In this document: positions 1 to 6,404 of the stretch, piece after piece | How positions within the stretch are numbered: the first letter of the stretch is position 1 | How the letters are laid out: each line of letters starts with the position of its first letter | Source of the DNA: Simkania sp. | GTDB taxonomy: Bacteria > Chlamydiota > Chlamydiia > Chlamydiales > Simkaniaceae | Direction: 5' to 3' | Assembly: GCA_028281425.1 (NCBI GenBank) | Contig: JANQJX010000100.1 | Coordinates: 1 to 7,966, forward strand | DNA: 7,966 bases | The notes under the pieces: model-generated | Databases searched by the model: none | The model's input: the letters and a program-made list of their open reading frames with translations, nothing else | Told to the model about the DNA's origin: nothing | Made by a program: the position numbers and the translations under genes

Positions 1-70
1 GATTGTTTCTTGCAGATTATACCCTGCTTTCCCCAATAAATTCCTAGCTTAAATGTTGCTCAGAGCATGT

Positions 71-192
71 TTTCTTCGTTTTTCAGGGACGACTATTTAA
101 TTAACTGCTTAAGTTTGCTTTTTAGCAGAGGATATACCGATAATAATTCAAAAATCGACATTATAAATAGTCATCCCTGAAAAACGAAGAAA
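71..192. repeat. Long imperfect inverted repeat (29-bp arms, 64-nt centre)
   Basis: Bases 71-99 are the reverse complement of 164-192 with a single mismatch (90 versus 173). The arms contain the cores CAGGGACGACTATTTA and TAAATAGTCATCCCTG, followed outward by a run ending CGAAGAAA. The 64-base centre (100-163) has no open frame of note, only a small TGCT-TTTT-AGCA hairpin. Arm length and near-identity are typical of terminal inverted repeats of a MITE, or of an insertion sequence whose interior has been lost. No T-run follows either arm, so it does not look like an intrinsic terminator. I see no convincing target-site duplication, and I cannot assign an IS family. Confidence 0.75.
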
Positions 193-331
193 TAAGGGAG
201 CAAAAAAGGCAAATCAATCAAGCGATCACAAGAATATCCAAACGTTTGCAGCGATGCAATCCGAAATCGAGAAAATGGCGCAAAATCCAAAGAGCAAAAC
301 GAAACTCGCATTTTGGTATAGACACACATGA
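167..331 (+). pseudogene. Coding-like remnant without a start codon
   Basis: One plus-strand frame stays open from just after a TAA at 164-166 to a TGA at 329-331, about 54 codons. No start codon precedes it; the only ATGs are internal. The predicted product is hydrophilic and lysine-rich, with a short segment IEKMAQNPKSKTKLAFWYRH near the end. Composition at about 240-320 is visibly richer in G+C than the neighbouring genes. The frame begins inside the right arm of the inverted repeat, which suggests that the repeat cut into, or was carried with, an older gene. I do not recognise the family. It could also be an accidental open frame. Confidence 0.3.
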
Positions 332-344
332 GAAGTTGAAGAAG

Positions 345-1067
345 TTAGCCTAAGTCTGCCATATTGTGATAAAGAGCATCTACATCATCTAAATTTTCAA
401 TAAATTCAAAAAGTTCAAGATTTGCTTTTTGATTTTTTTCATTACAAGAAACCATCACTTTGGGAATCATTTCATAAGTTGCATTTAGACACTTTATATT
501 TTTCTTTTCGATTTTTTCCTTTACTTCAAAAAGCGTCTCAGGTTTTGTAACAATTAAAAAAAAATCATAAGTCACATCAAAATCTTCAGCTCCAGCTTCA
601 CTTGCCCAAAGAAATAGACTCTCTTCATCTTGATCTTCTTTGGAAACTTGAATCACCCCTTTCCTCTCAAAATTATAAGCAACAGATCCTGCAGATCCAA
701 TAGATCCCCCTTTTTTATTCGTTGCAATACGTATATCCGAAGCACTACGATTTTTATTATCTGTCATCACATCGACAAGAATCCCAACACCTCCATGACC
801 ATAAAGTTCATAAACAAGTTCATAAAAATCGGCTTGATCTGATTTTGAGGCTTTTTTGATATTGCGTTCGATATTATCAGCAGGAAAGTTTGCAGCTTTT
901 GCTTTTTGAAGCACAAGGCGCAATTTAGCATTGGATTTAGGATCACTTCCTCCTTGCTTAACAGCACTGATGATTTCTTTAGCAAGGCGAGAAAAAACTT
1001 TTCCTTTTTTCGCATCAGCCCGTTCTTTTTTATGCTTAATATTTGCCCATTTACTATGCCCTGCCAT
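345..1067 (-). CDS. yebC: YebC/TACO1 family protein
   Basis: This 240-residue cytoplasmic protein matches the whole YebC family (usual length about 240-250). The N-terminus MAGHSKWANIKHKK is the family hallmark. It is followed by the NFPADNIERNIKKA segment, a central YGHGGVGILVDVMTDNKNR block (most relatives have YGPGGV, so His replaces Pro), GSVAYNF near residue 130, and a C-terminal ENLDDVDALYHNM. YebC proteins were long annotated as transcription regulators. Work on YebC and mitochondrial TACO1 points to a role on the ribosome, in translating proline-rich stretches. The ATG at 1067 is preceded by a good Shine-Dalgarno sequence (GAGGTAA). A 129-base gap separates it from the upstream acetyltransferase gene, so it may be transcribed separately, although I see no clear promoter. 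No terminator is visible downstream. The chlamydial counterpart is CT457. Confidence 0.96.
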   Translation of the reverse strand: MAGHSKWANIKHKKERADAKKGKVFSRLAKEIISAVKQGGSDPKSNAKLRLVLQKAKAANFPADNIERNIKKASKSDQADFYELVYELYGHGGVGILVDVMTDNKNRSASDIRIATNKKGGSIGSAGSVAYNFERKGVIQVSKEDQDEESLFLWASEAGAEDFDVTYDFFLIVTKPETLFEVKEKIEKKNIKCLNATYEMIPKVMVSCNEKNQKANLELFEFIENLDDVDALYHNMADLG

Positions 1068-1196
1068 ATATTACCTCACACAATTTTTTTACTTTTAAGA
1101 CTTCTTAAGCAGCTCATTTAAGCCGACTGAAAGGGTTTTTTTCGCTAAAAAATTTACCTTACGCAAAACGGGAACAGCAAGGATGCAGGGGTCTTT

Positions 1197-1697
1197 TTAT
1201 AGATATTTTTGCATCATGATTTTATCAAAATAGGTCCCATCTAAACCCTTCAAATATTTGGGATGCACTCCATATTCTTTAAACCCCAGCCGCTTATAAA
1301 GAGAAATAGCTGGATTATTGTCATAAACTTCTAGATGGAGGATTTCAATGCCAAATTCAAAACGTGCCTTTTTCATCAGTTCTTTCAAAAGAAACGTTCC
1401 AATCCCCTGCCCTCGATACTTTGCATCAACTAAGATAACAAAAAGAGCTTGATGTTTGAGCTTTTCAATGGTTTGAAGATAGAGATTTGCACCTCCACAA
1501 GGCTTCTTATTGTAGAGAACTGTAATTGATGTTCCCTTGCTTGCACAATGCATCCAAAAATTTATAGCGTCGACCACTTCTCTTTCATCAATCATTGGGA
1601 AGCCCTCTAACACATCTCCTTCAAGAAGCCATTGCTTAAAAAAAGAGGCATCTTGCTCATGCGTTTTTCGGAGCGTAAGATTTGTTCTATTTTCCAT
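1197..1697 (-). CDS. GNAT family N-acetyltransferase (second of a tandem pair)
   Basis: This 166-residue protein has the GNAT fold. The acetyl-CoA pyrophosphate-binding motif A is visible as YRGQGIGT (94-101), preceded by strand beta4 (ALFVILVD), with motif B at 122-140 (LEVYDNNPAISLYKRLGFK). Such proteins transfer an acetyl group from acetyl-CoA to an amine on a protein or small molecule; the acceptor cannot be read from the sequence. It corresponds in position to chlamydial CT458. The ATG at 1697 lies 8 bases after the stop of the preceding GNAT gene, and its ribosome-binding site (AGGAAGGG) overlaps that stop, so the two are probably translationally coupled. It aligns end to end with the neighbouring GNAT and looks like a diverged duplicate. 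Confidence 0.9.
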   Translation of the reverse strand: MENRTNLTLRKTHEQDASFFKQWLLEGDVLEGFPMIDEREVVDAINFWMHCASKGTSITVLYNKKPCGGANLYLQTIEKLKHQALFVILVDAKYRGQGIGTFLLKELMKKARFEFGIEILHLEVYDNNPAISLYKRLGFKEYGVHPKYLKGLDGTYFDKIMMQKYL

Positions 1698-1705
1698 TTC
1701 CCTTC

Positions 1706-2221
1706 CTAACTTTGCAAATCTTTTTCAAAAATCAAGCGAGCAAGATAATTGTCCTGACTTTCTTTGACAAACTTTTCTTGGCGCATAATTTCTTTAAAAC
1801 CTCCTTTTTTAAGTAAAGAAAATGCTGGACATCCTTCATAAATTTCAATATAGATCGCCTCTAAATAAAAATAAGTTTTAGCTAGATGACCGAGGTTTTT
1901 AATGATAGATGTTCCAACACCTTTGCCCCACCAATTTGGACCAACAATAAAATAAATCGGGCAATGATGGATGAGTTTACGGTAGGGCATAAGAAAAAGA
2001 GTTCCAATTCCAACTACATGACTTTCATAAATCGCTGTTAAACTGGCTGAAAATTGGGAAAAACCAATCCAATTCTTTGTCATCTGCAAACGATCCTCTT
2101 CAGAAGAAACAGGATACCATTTTTTAATATTCTCATGTATCATCCACTCTTGCAAAGGCTTCAGATCTTCCTTTTTTGAATAACGAACCTGATACTTTGA
2201 ATGTGCTGTGATCAAATCCAT
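1706..2221 (-). CDS. GNAT family N-acetyltransferase (first of a tandem pair)
   Basis: This 171-residue GNAT protein has motif A as WWGKGVGT (97-104) after the beta4 strand IYFIVGP, and motif B-like sequence IEIYEGCPAFSLLKKGGFKE (125-144). The substrate is unknown. It starts 6 bases after the prfB stop, with only a weak ribosome-binding site inside the end of prfB, so translation probably depends on ribosomes finishing prfB. The order of elements (N-terminal helix pair, beta-rich centre, motif A, motif B, short tail) matches the downstream GNAT along its length, supporting an old tandem duplication. From memory the C. trachomatis block has one acetyltransferase here, so the second copy is extra. 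No signal peptide or membrane segment is seen. Confidence 0.88.
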   Translation of the reverse strand: MDLITAHSKYQVRYSKKEDLKPLQEWMIHENIKKWYPVSSEEDRLQMTKNWIGFSQFSASLTAIYESHVVGIGTLFLMPYRKLIHHCPIYFIVGPNWWGKGVGTSIIKNLGHLAKTYFYLEAIYIEIYEGCPAFSLLKKGGFKEIMRQEKFVKESQDNYLARLIFEKDLQS

Positions 2222-2227
2222 AAAATA

Positions 2228-3326
2228 TTAACCAAATTCTTTTAAATAGGCGTGAATAAATCCTTCAATATTCCCATCCATCACATTTCTAATATTCCCT
2301 TCCTCATATTTCGTACGATTATCTTTGACAAGAGTATAGGGGTGAAAGACATAATTGCGGATTTGTGATCCCCAAGCAATCTCCTTTTTTTCTCCTTCTA
2401 TCTCTTTAAGAGCATTTTCCCTTTCCAAAACCTCTTTTTCATAAAGTTTAGAACGGAGCATTTTAAAACAGGTCTCTTTGTTTTGCACTTGACTTCGCTC
2501 TCCTTGACAACTCACAACAATTTTTGTCGGTAAATGGGTGACGCGAACAGCTGAATCGGTTGTATTGACATGTTGCCCCCCTGCTCCTGAAGAGCGAAAT
2601 GTATCAATACGTACATCTTCTGGTCGAATTTCGATTTGAATATCATCTTCAATTTCTGGAGAGATATCAACAGATGCAAAACTGGTATGACGGCGAGCAT
2701 TACTATCAAAAGGAGAAATCCTCACCAAACGGTGAACCCCTTTTTCCGCTTTTAAATATCCATAAACAAAAGGTCCTTTGATCTGAAAAGAAACGCTTTT
2801 AATTCCCGCAACTTCTCCCTGAAGAAGCTCGATCGTGTGAATTTCCCACCCCTTCTTTAAGGCAAACTTCTCATACATTCGCATGAGCATCTGAGCCCAA
2901 TCGCAGGATTCTGTTCCCCCTGCTCCTGCATTGATACTCAAATAACAATTTTTATCATCCATCTTTCCAGAAAGCATTTTTTTGACTTCGAGTTCATCCA
3001 ACATTTTTTCAACATGTTCAAACTCTAAAATAAGCTCATGGTAAAGATCAGCCTCTTCTAATTCATTGATTTCTTCTAAAAATGAAACACAATCTTTAAA
3101 ACGCCGTTTGACTTCTCTTAAGGGAAGAGTCCATGCCTTGAGAGTATTCGCACGAGAAATCACTTTTTTGGCGTGATAATTATCTGACCAAAAATCAGGA
3201 GCCCCCATTTTTTCTTCAAGATCTTTGATTTCCTTTTCTTTTTTTTCTACGTCAAAGAAACCCCCACATTTGATCAATTCTTTTTTTGGCATTTTTAAGT
3301 CGATTTTTGATTTCTTCATTCATCAT
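2228..3326 (-). CDS. prfB: Peptide chain release factor 2, with programmed +1 frameshift
   Basis: RF2 recognises UGA and UAA stop codons and triggers release of the finished peptide. The main frame shows the anticodon-like SPF tripeptide (ISPF, residues 204-206 of the joined protein) and the catalytic GGQ (SSGAGGQHVN, GGQ at 249-251). The real start is in another frame: ATG ATG at 3326-3321 opens 24 codons ending GFL and an in-frame TGA (3254-3252). Slipping by +1 at CTT-TGA-C gives DVEKKEKEIKDL and so on, which aligns with the standard RF2 N-terminus. The joined product is 365 residues, the same length as Escherichia coli RF2. A plain reading would wrongly begin at ATG 3319, giving 363 residues. 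A weak SD (TAGG) precedes 3326. It leads a tight operon with two GNAT genes. Chlamydial prfB (CT459) is known to be frameshifted in the same way. Confidence 0.97.
3251..3265 (-). promoter_or_regulatory. prfB: prfB programmed +1 frameshift site
   Basis: On the minus strand the sequence reads GGGGG TTT CTT TGA C. It has an SD-like G-run, three bases of spacing, the slippery CTT codon and an in-frame TGA followed by C. This matches the classical RF2 site (AGGGGG TAT CTT TGA C) in order and spacing. When RF2 is scarce the ribosome pauses at TGA and slips forward, making more RF2; when RF2 is plentiful a 24-residue peptide is released. Confidence 0.95.
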
Positions 3327-3396
3327 TCTAACCTATAACATTTGATATCGAAAACTCTCTCAATTTTGCACAAGTAAGGCAACAATTGTAAAGCCT

Positions 3397-3412
3397 TAAA
3401 AAGATCTTTTTA
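3397..3412. repeat. 16-bp perfect palindrome upstream of prfB
   Basis: TAAAAAGATCTTTTTA is a perfect 16-base palindrome about 70 bases upstream of the prfB start, in the 168-base gap behind the UGP3-like gene. It could be an operator-type site, a weak hairpin at the 3' end of the upstream transcript, or chance in AT-rich DNA. I see no strong promoter or standard terminator elsewhere in this gap. Confidence 0.35.
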
Positions 3413-3494
3413 TCGGAATTTTAAACCAAAAATAGCATTTGTTTCTTATATTCATCTAACTTCCTGTTTCTTAATTTATACCTTTTTAAAAATC

Positions 3495-5705
3495 TTATCT
3501 CTCTAACCGAATTGATTGATCTTTCTGAATATGATACGACCAAAAAGGTTTTTGATCTTTCAAAGGATGTTTTTCATAAATAAGCTTTCCTCTCTTTTGA
3601 AATACAATAAGATGCGTTTTATCAGGGACTTTGATGAAATGATTTCCTCGAAAAATCACATTTCTTGCTTCAAAACGGCTATGACCTAAAAGCTCAATGA
3701 TCACACTCTCTTTTCTTTTCATCACATGTTTCCAAAAAAGATGATCTTTTGCATCCCAATCAATCCCTTGATTTTGCACATGGATATTTTCCAAAATACA
3801 TTGCCCTGTTTTATTAGAATAAATGCGTTTTCCTAAATGGTGATGCCCATGAACGGCATTTGCTAAAATAAGCAACGATCCTTCCAAAAAAAGATTTTTT
3901 ATATCTAAATCAGCAATTTCAAGCTGCAATTCTGCCCCATCTTTAATTTCTCCCCCCTGAATTTTTTGCCCAATAAGATCATAAAAAGGTCCAAGACACG
4001 GATGATAACTCATTAAAAAAGGAGGCCCTTTTTTTAAGAACTCTGATTCACTTTTAATCTTGCTTACCTTCATGTTGCAGTGATGGCTCAAAAGCTCTTG
4101 AGCATTTTGGATAAAATCGTAAAAACATCCTTCAGTCGTTTCTAAAAGTTCTTTTTTGTGAGTTGTTTTTCTCTTAGTTGTTGAAATGGTTTTACGTCTT
4201 TTATTGAAGGTAAGATAGGTAGAAAGAGCAAGGGGTTGATGTTGATTAAAAGGGGTTGAAAAAGCATCTGCAATATTTTGCATTGTCGTTTCTAACCGCG
4301 CAAGATGAGCTTCCTTTTTTCCATGAAAGTGATCAAAATAAAGTCCCTTTCGAAAATTCACTAAAAGACCTGGAAACAAAATCTTTCGAGCTGCTTTTTC
4401 TATCGCTTTTAAATCTGCAAATAAAATGTTTGTATTTGAAGGGAAATAAGAATATTTTAAATCTGGGCTTTGGGCTTTATCTTCAATTCCAAATTTTTCA
4501 AAATCACAATATTCAACACATGTTAAACTCACTTTTTGCTTTTCTTTTTCTCGGCTCACTTTGAACACATTCACCCCTTCATGAGCATGAACACATCTTC
4601 TGCAAGAAGCAAAACCAAAGAGTTTTTTTTGTCTATGTCCTATCCCTAAAAAAGCGGTAATCCCATAATCAATTCCTCCTACGGGATTATTGATTTGGCG
4701 CACAAGAATCTTTTTCTTTCCAAGAGTTTTGAGCCAATGAAAGACTCTTTGCTTATCGGCAAGAAGCCAAAGAGCTCCATGTCCACTTGGTCTAAGAAGA
4801 AGCTCAAGAGGTTTTTTCAAACACCATTTCCCCTCACGATTAAAAACGGGAACAGAAGGTTGAATCAAGAATTTAAAATTCTTTTTCCCTCTTCTAAACC
4901 AATGATTCTTGATACAAATCTTTTGAATCTGATCATGATTTTGATCCACCTTAGAGGTCATAAGAGCAATAGGCGTTGTGATTTGCTGATGAAAGAGCTT
5001 ATAGTAGAGATACTCTCTTGCTTCCAAATCACAAATGACCCTTTCAAGAAGATGCTTTCCCTGAAAAAGCAAACAGGCTGCAGGCATTTTCCTTCCTGTT
5101 TTTTCATCTCTTAGATCAAGTCTATCAGCCGTTCCCCCAACAGGATAAAACTCAGCCATCTCTTTTTGTTTCAAAATTCCCTCAATAATAGCAACGCGTA
5201 CCACAGAACTGTCTGGAGAAGATAAATCAATGCCTTTTGGAGGATAAAAGAGATCTCGTTGATCTTTCTCATCTAAATTTGAAAGACAAGAAAGCACAAG
5301 GCTTTGATACCCGATCAGTCCTCCAATTTCCTTATAAAAATGTTCAATTGCCATAAGATCATCTAAAATCTTCTCAAAAAAAATATGAGGACAGCTGACT
5401 TCTTTCGGAACCTTAAAAAGATGCGTCCCTTGATGAAGCGCAAAAACCGCCTTAATAAGATATTCCTGTCTTGGCAAAAGATTTTTCGTAAAATTTTTGA
5501 TCGGTGAAGGAAGCTTAAAATCCTTTTGTACTTGAGGAAGTGTATTGAGAAAAGAAACTTTGTCTCTATAGGTTCGTCTACAAGCAAGATGTTTGGATAA
5601 ATCCATAACGTCCCTTACTTGCTTATCGAGCATTTCTTTTTTTTGAAATGGATCTGAAACGCTGTTGGGACTGGAAAACGTAAGGTTAGAATTTGAACTC
5701 TTCAA
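3495..5705 (-). CDS. UGP3-type UDP-sugar pyrophosphorylase homologue
   Basis: This 736-residue protein resembles plant UGP3, the plastid UDP-glucose pyrophosphorylase that feeds sulfolipid synthesis (comparison from memory). UGPases make UDP-sugar from UTP and sugar-1-phosphate. Residues 1-185 are a mostly helical N-terminal part. The nucleotidyltransferase core follows: the glycine-rich loop VGGTADRLDL (189-198), LEAREYLYYKLF with TTPIALMTS (227-251), LLRPSGHGALW (303-313), RQINNPVGGIDYG (336-348), GFASCRR with EGVNVF (364-381), NTNILFADL (424-432) and TMQNIADAF (474-482). A basic stretch lies at 501-518, and a beta-rich C-terminal domain at about 590-700 (GSLLILANAV, ILENIHVQNQGIDW). No signal peptide is seen. 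The start is TTG at 5705 with AGAGG nine bases upstream; the first alternative is ATG at codon 25. It is transcribed away from the SWIB gene. The true sugar substrate is inferred. Confidence 0.82.
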   Translation of the reverse strand: MKSSNSNLTFSSPNSVSDPFQKKEMLDKQVRDVMDLSKHLACRRTYRDKVSFLNTLPQVQKDFKLPSPIKNFTKNLLPRQEYLIKAVFALHQGTHLFKVPKEVSCPHIFFEKILDDLMAIEHFYKEIGGLIGYQSLVLSCLSNLDEKDQRDLFYPPKGIDLSSPDSSVVRVAIIEGILKQKEMAEFYPVGGTADRLDLRDEKTGRKMPAACLLFQGKHLLERVICDLEAREYLYYKLFHQQITTPIALMTSKVDQNHDQIQKICIKNHWFRRGKKNFKFLIQPSVPVFNREGKWCLKKPLELLLRPSGHGALWLLADKQRVFHWLKTLGKKKILVRQINNPVGGIDYGITAFLGIGHRQKKLFGFASCRRCVHAHEGVNVFKVSREKEKQKVSLTCVEYCDFEKFGIEDKAQSPDLKYSYFPSNTNILFADLKAIEKAARKILFPGLLVNFRKGLYFDHFHGKKEAHLARLETTMQNIADAFSTPFNQHQPLALSTYLTFNKRRKTISTTKRKTTHKKELLETTEGCFYDFIQNAQELLSHHCNMKVSKIKSESEFLKKGPPFLMSYHPCLGPFYDLIGQKIQGGEIKDGAELQLEIADLDIKNLFLEGSLLILANAVHGHHHLGKRIYSNKTGQCILENIHVQNQGIDWDAKDHLFWKHVMKRKESVIIELLGHSRFEARNVIFRGNHFIKVPDKTHLIVFQKRGKLIYEKHPLKDQKPFWSYHIQKDQSIRLER

Positions 5706-5741
5706 ACAAAGAAACCTCTAAACAAATTAGAATTTTTTTAG

Positions 5742-5771
5742 AAAATAACATATTTAGCTTTTACTTGTCAT
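5742..5771 (-). promoter_or_regulatory. Putative promoter of the UGP3-like gene
   Basis: On the minus strand, ATGACA (5771-5766, five of six bases of the -35 consensus) is followed after 18 bases by TATTTT (5747-5742, four of six of the -10 consensus). Transcription would start near 5735, giving a leader of about 30 bases that contains the AGAGG ribosome-binding site before the TTG start. The assignment rests on weak consensus matches in AT-rich DNA. Confidence 0.3.
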
Positions 5772-5832
5772 CGACATCCCAATCCATTCACTTAAAAAAA
5801 TGGGCCTTCAATTAAAAATAAGCAGACCATGG

Positions 5833-5910
5833 TTCCTAAATAAACATCCTTAAAACTCTCTTTAGGAAAGAGGAAATATCACAAAAAATCACCTCTTTTT
5901 TCCTTTTTTT
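5833..5910 (+). promoter_or_regulatory. Overlapping hairpins, attenuator-like, upstream of the SWIB gene
   Basis: Three plus-strand pairings compete for the same bases. Stem 1: TTCCTAAA (5833-5840) with TTTAGGAA (5861-5868). Stem 2: CTCTTT (5858-5863) with AAAGAG (5867-5872). Stem 3: AAAGAGG (5867-5873) with CCTCTTT (5892-5898), followed by a pyrimidine run with many Ts to 5912, as in an intrinsic terminator. Forming stem 1 or 2 would block stem 3. No plus-strand gene ends here (the next gene to the left is divergent), so the terminator-like stem is either an attenuator in a SWIB leader, the end of a small RNA, or a leftover. Confidence 0.4.
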
Positions 5911-5940
5911 TTGACTATTAATCCCAAGGAGAGCTACAAG
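5911..5940 (+). promoter_or_regulatory. Putative SWIB gene promoter
   Basis: TTGACT (5911-5916) is followed after 18 bases by TACAAG (5935-5940), a moderate sigma-66/sigma-70-type match. The leader would be about 65 bases and end in a strong AAGGAG ribosome-binding site at about 5998-6003. The -35 overlaps the T-run of the terminator-like hairpin. A TATAAG at 5948-5953 is an alternative -10 without a good -35. Confidence 0.35.
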
Positions 5941-6011
5941 TGGACACTATAAGGGCTAAATCAAGTCACTTAAACTCTTATCTAACAACTATTTTTTAAG
6001 GAGAATTTTAT

Positions 6012-6266
6012 ATGGTCAAAAAGCAATCTAAGTTCATGCAACCAATGAAAATCAGCTCAGAACTTGCTGAAATTGTTGGGAAAGGTCCTATGCCACGAAC
6101 AGAGGTGACAAAAAAATTGTGGGCTTACATTAAAAAACACAAAAGACAAGATCCCGACAACAGACGAAATATTGTTCCCGATGAGAAGCTCGCGAAAGTT
6201 TTTGGAGGTAAAAAAGCAATTAATATGTTTGATATGACAAAGAAAGTCAATAAACACCTCTCTTAG
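6012..6266 (+). CDS. SWIB/MDM2-domain protein
   Basis: This 84-residue basic protein is almost entirely one SWIB domain. An N-terminal lysine-rich stretch leads into MKISSELAEIVG (12-23), MPRTEVTKKLWAYIKKHK (27-44), the signature QDPDNRRNIVPDEKLAKVFGGK (46-67) and a C-terminal helix MFDMTKKVNKHL. SWIB is a eukaryotic chromatin-remodelling domain (the BAF60 subunit of SWI/SNF). In bacteria it is largely confined to Chlamydiae, where it occurs alone, as here, or fused to topoisomerase I. A role in nucleoid condensation or DNA topology is the usual inference, not proven by this sequence. The ATG follows a near-ideal AAGGAG ribosome-binding site, and an intrinsic terminator comes 35 bases after the stop, so it is probably a single-gene unit with high expression. 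It is the counterpart of CT460. Confidence 0.95.
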   Translation: MVKKQSKFMQPMKISSELAEIVGKGPMPRTEVTKKLWAYIKKHKRQDPDNRRNIVPDEKLAKVFGGKKAINMFDMTKKVNKHLS

Positions 6267-6301
6267 ATATTTTAAATGGGGAAGACATTTCTAAAATTTT
6301 G

Positions 6302-6339
6302 AATGTGAGTTCAAGAATTTTCTGTGCTCACATTTTTTT
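6302..6339 (+). terminator. Intrinsic terminator after the SWIB gene
   Basis: AATGTGAG (6302-6309) pairs perfectly with CTCACATT (6327-6334), an 8-bp stem with a 17-base loop, directly followed by TTTTT (6335-6339). It ends the SWIB transcript and separates it from ispD, which therefore needs its own promoter. Confidence 0.9.
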
Positions 6340-6367
6340 AGCAAGTTTAAAAGCAATGCAATGAGTG

Positions 6368-6396
6368 TTGCCTTTTATTTTTTTCCTAGTTAACAT
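6368..6396 (+). promoter_or_regulatory. Putative ispD-truA promoter
   Basis: TTGCCT (6368-6373) and TAACAT (6391-6396) stand exactly 17 bases apart, each matching four of six consensus bases. Transcription would start near 6403, only about two bases before the ispD ATG at 6405. This fits the absence of any Shine-Dalgarno sequence in front of ispD and suggests a leaderless or nearly leaderless mRNA. Confidence 0.5.
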
Positions 6397-6404
6397 CACT
6401 TTCT

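Noticed and set aside
1..60. TATAAT on the minus strand near 16-21 as a promoter
   Set aside because: There is no acceptable -35 at the right distance, and its target would lie outside the window.
1090..1140. Small inverted repeat TTAAG/CTTAA near 1097-1112 in the gap before yebC
   Set aside because: The stem is only about 5 bp and AT-only at its ends, with no T-run in the direction of transcription, so it does not support a terminator.
4256..4564. Plus-strand open frame of 102 codons
   Set aside because: It is antisense to the UGP3-like gene core, with low-complexity Leu/Phe-rich content typical of a shadow frame.
4695..5114. Plus-strand open frame of 139 codons
   Set aside because: It lies entirely opposite the UGP3-like gene, whose motifs establish the minus strand as coding; the predicted product has no recognisable domain.
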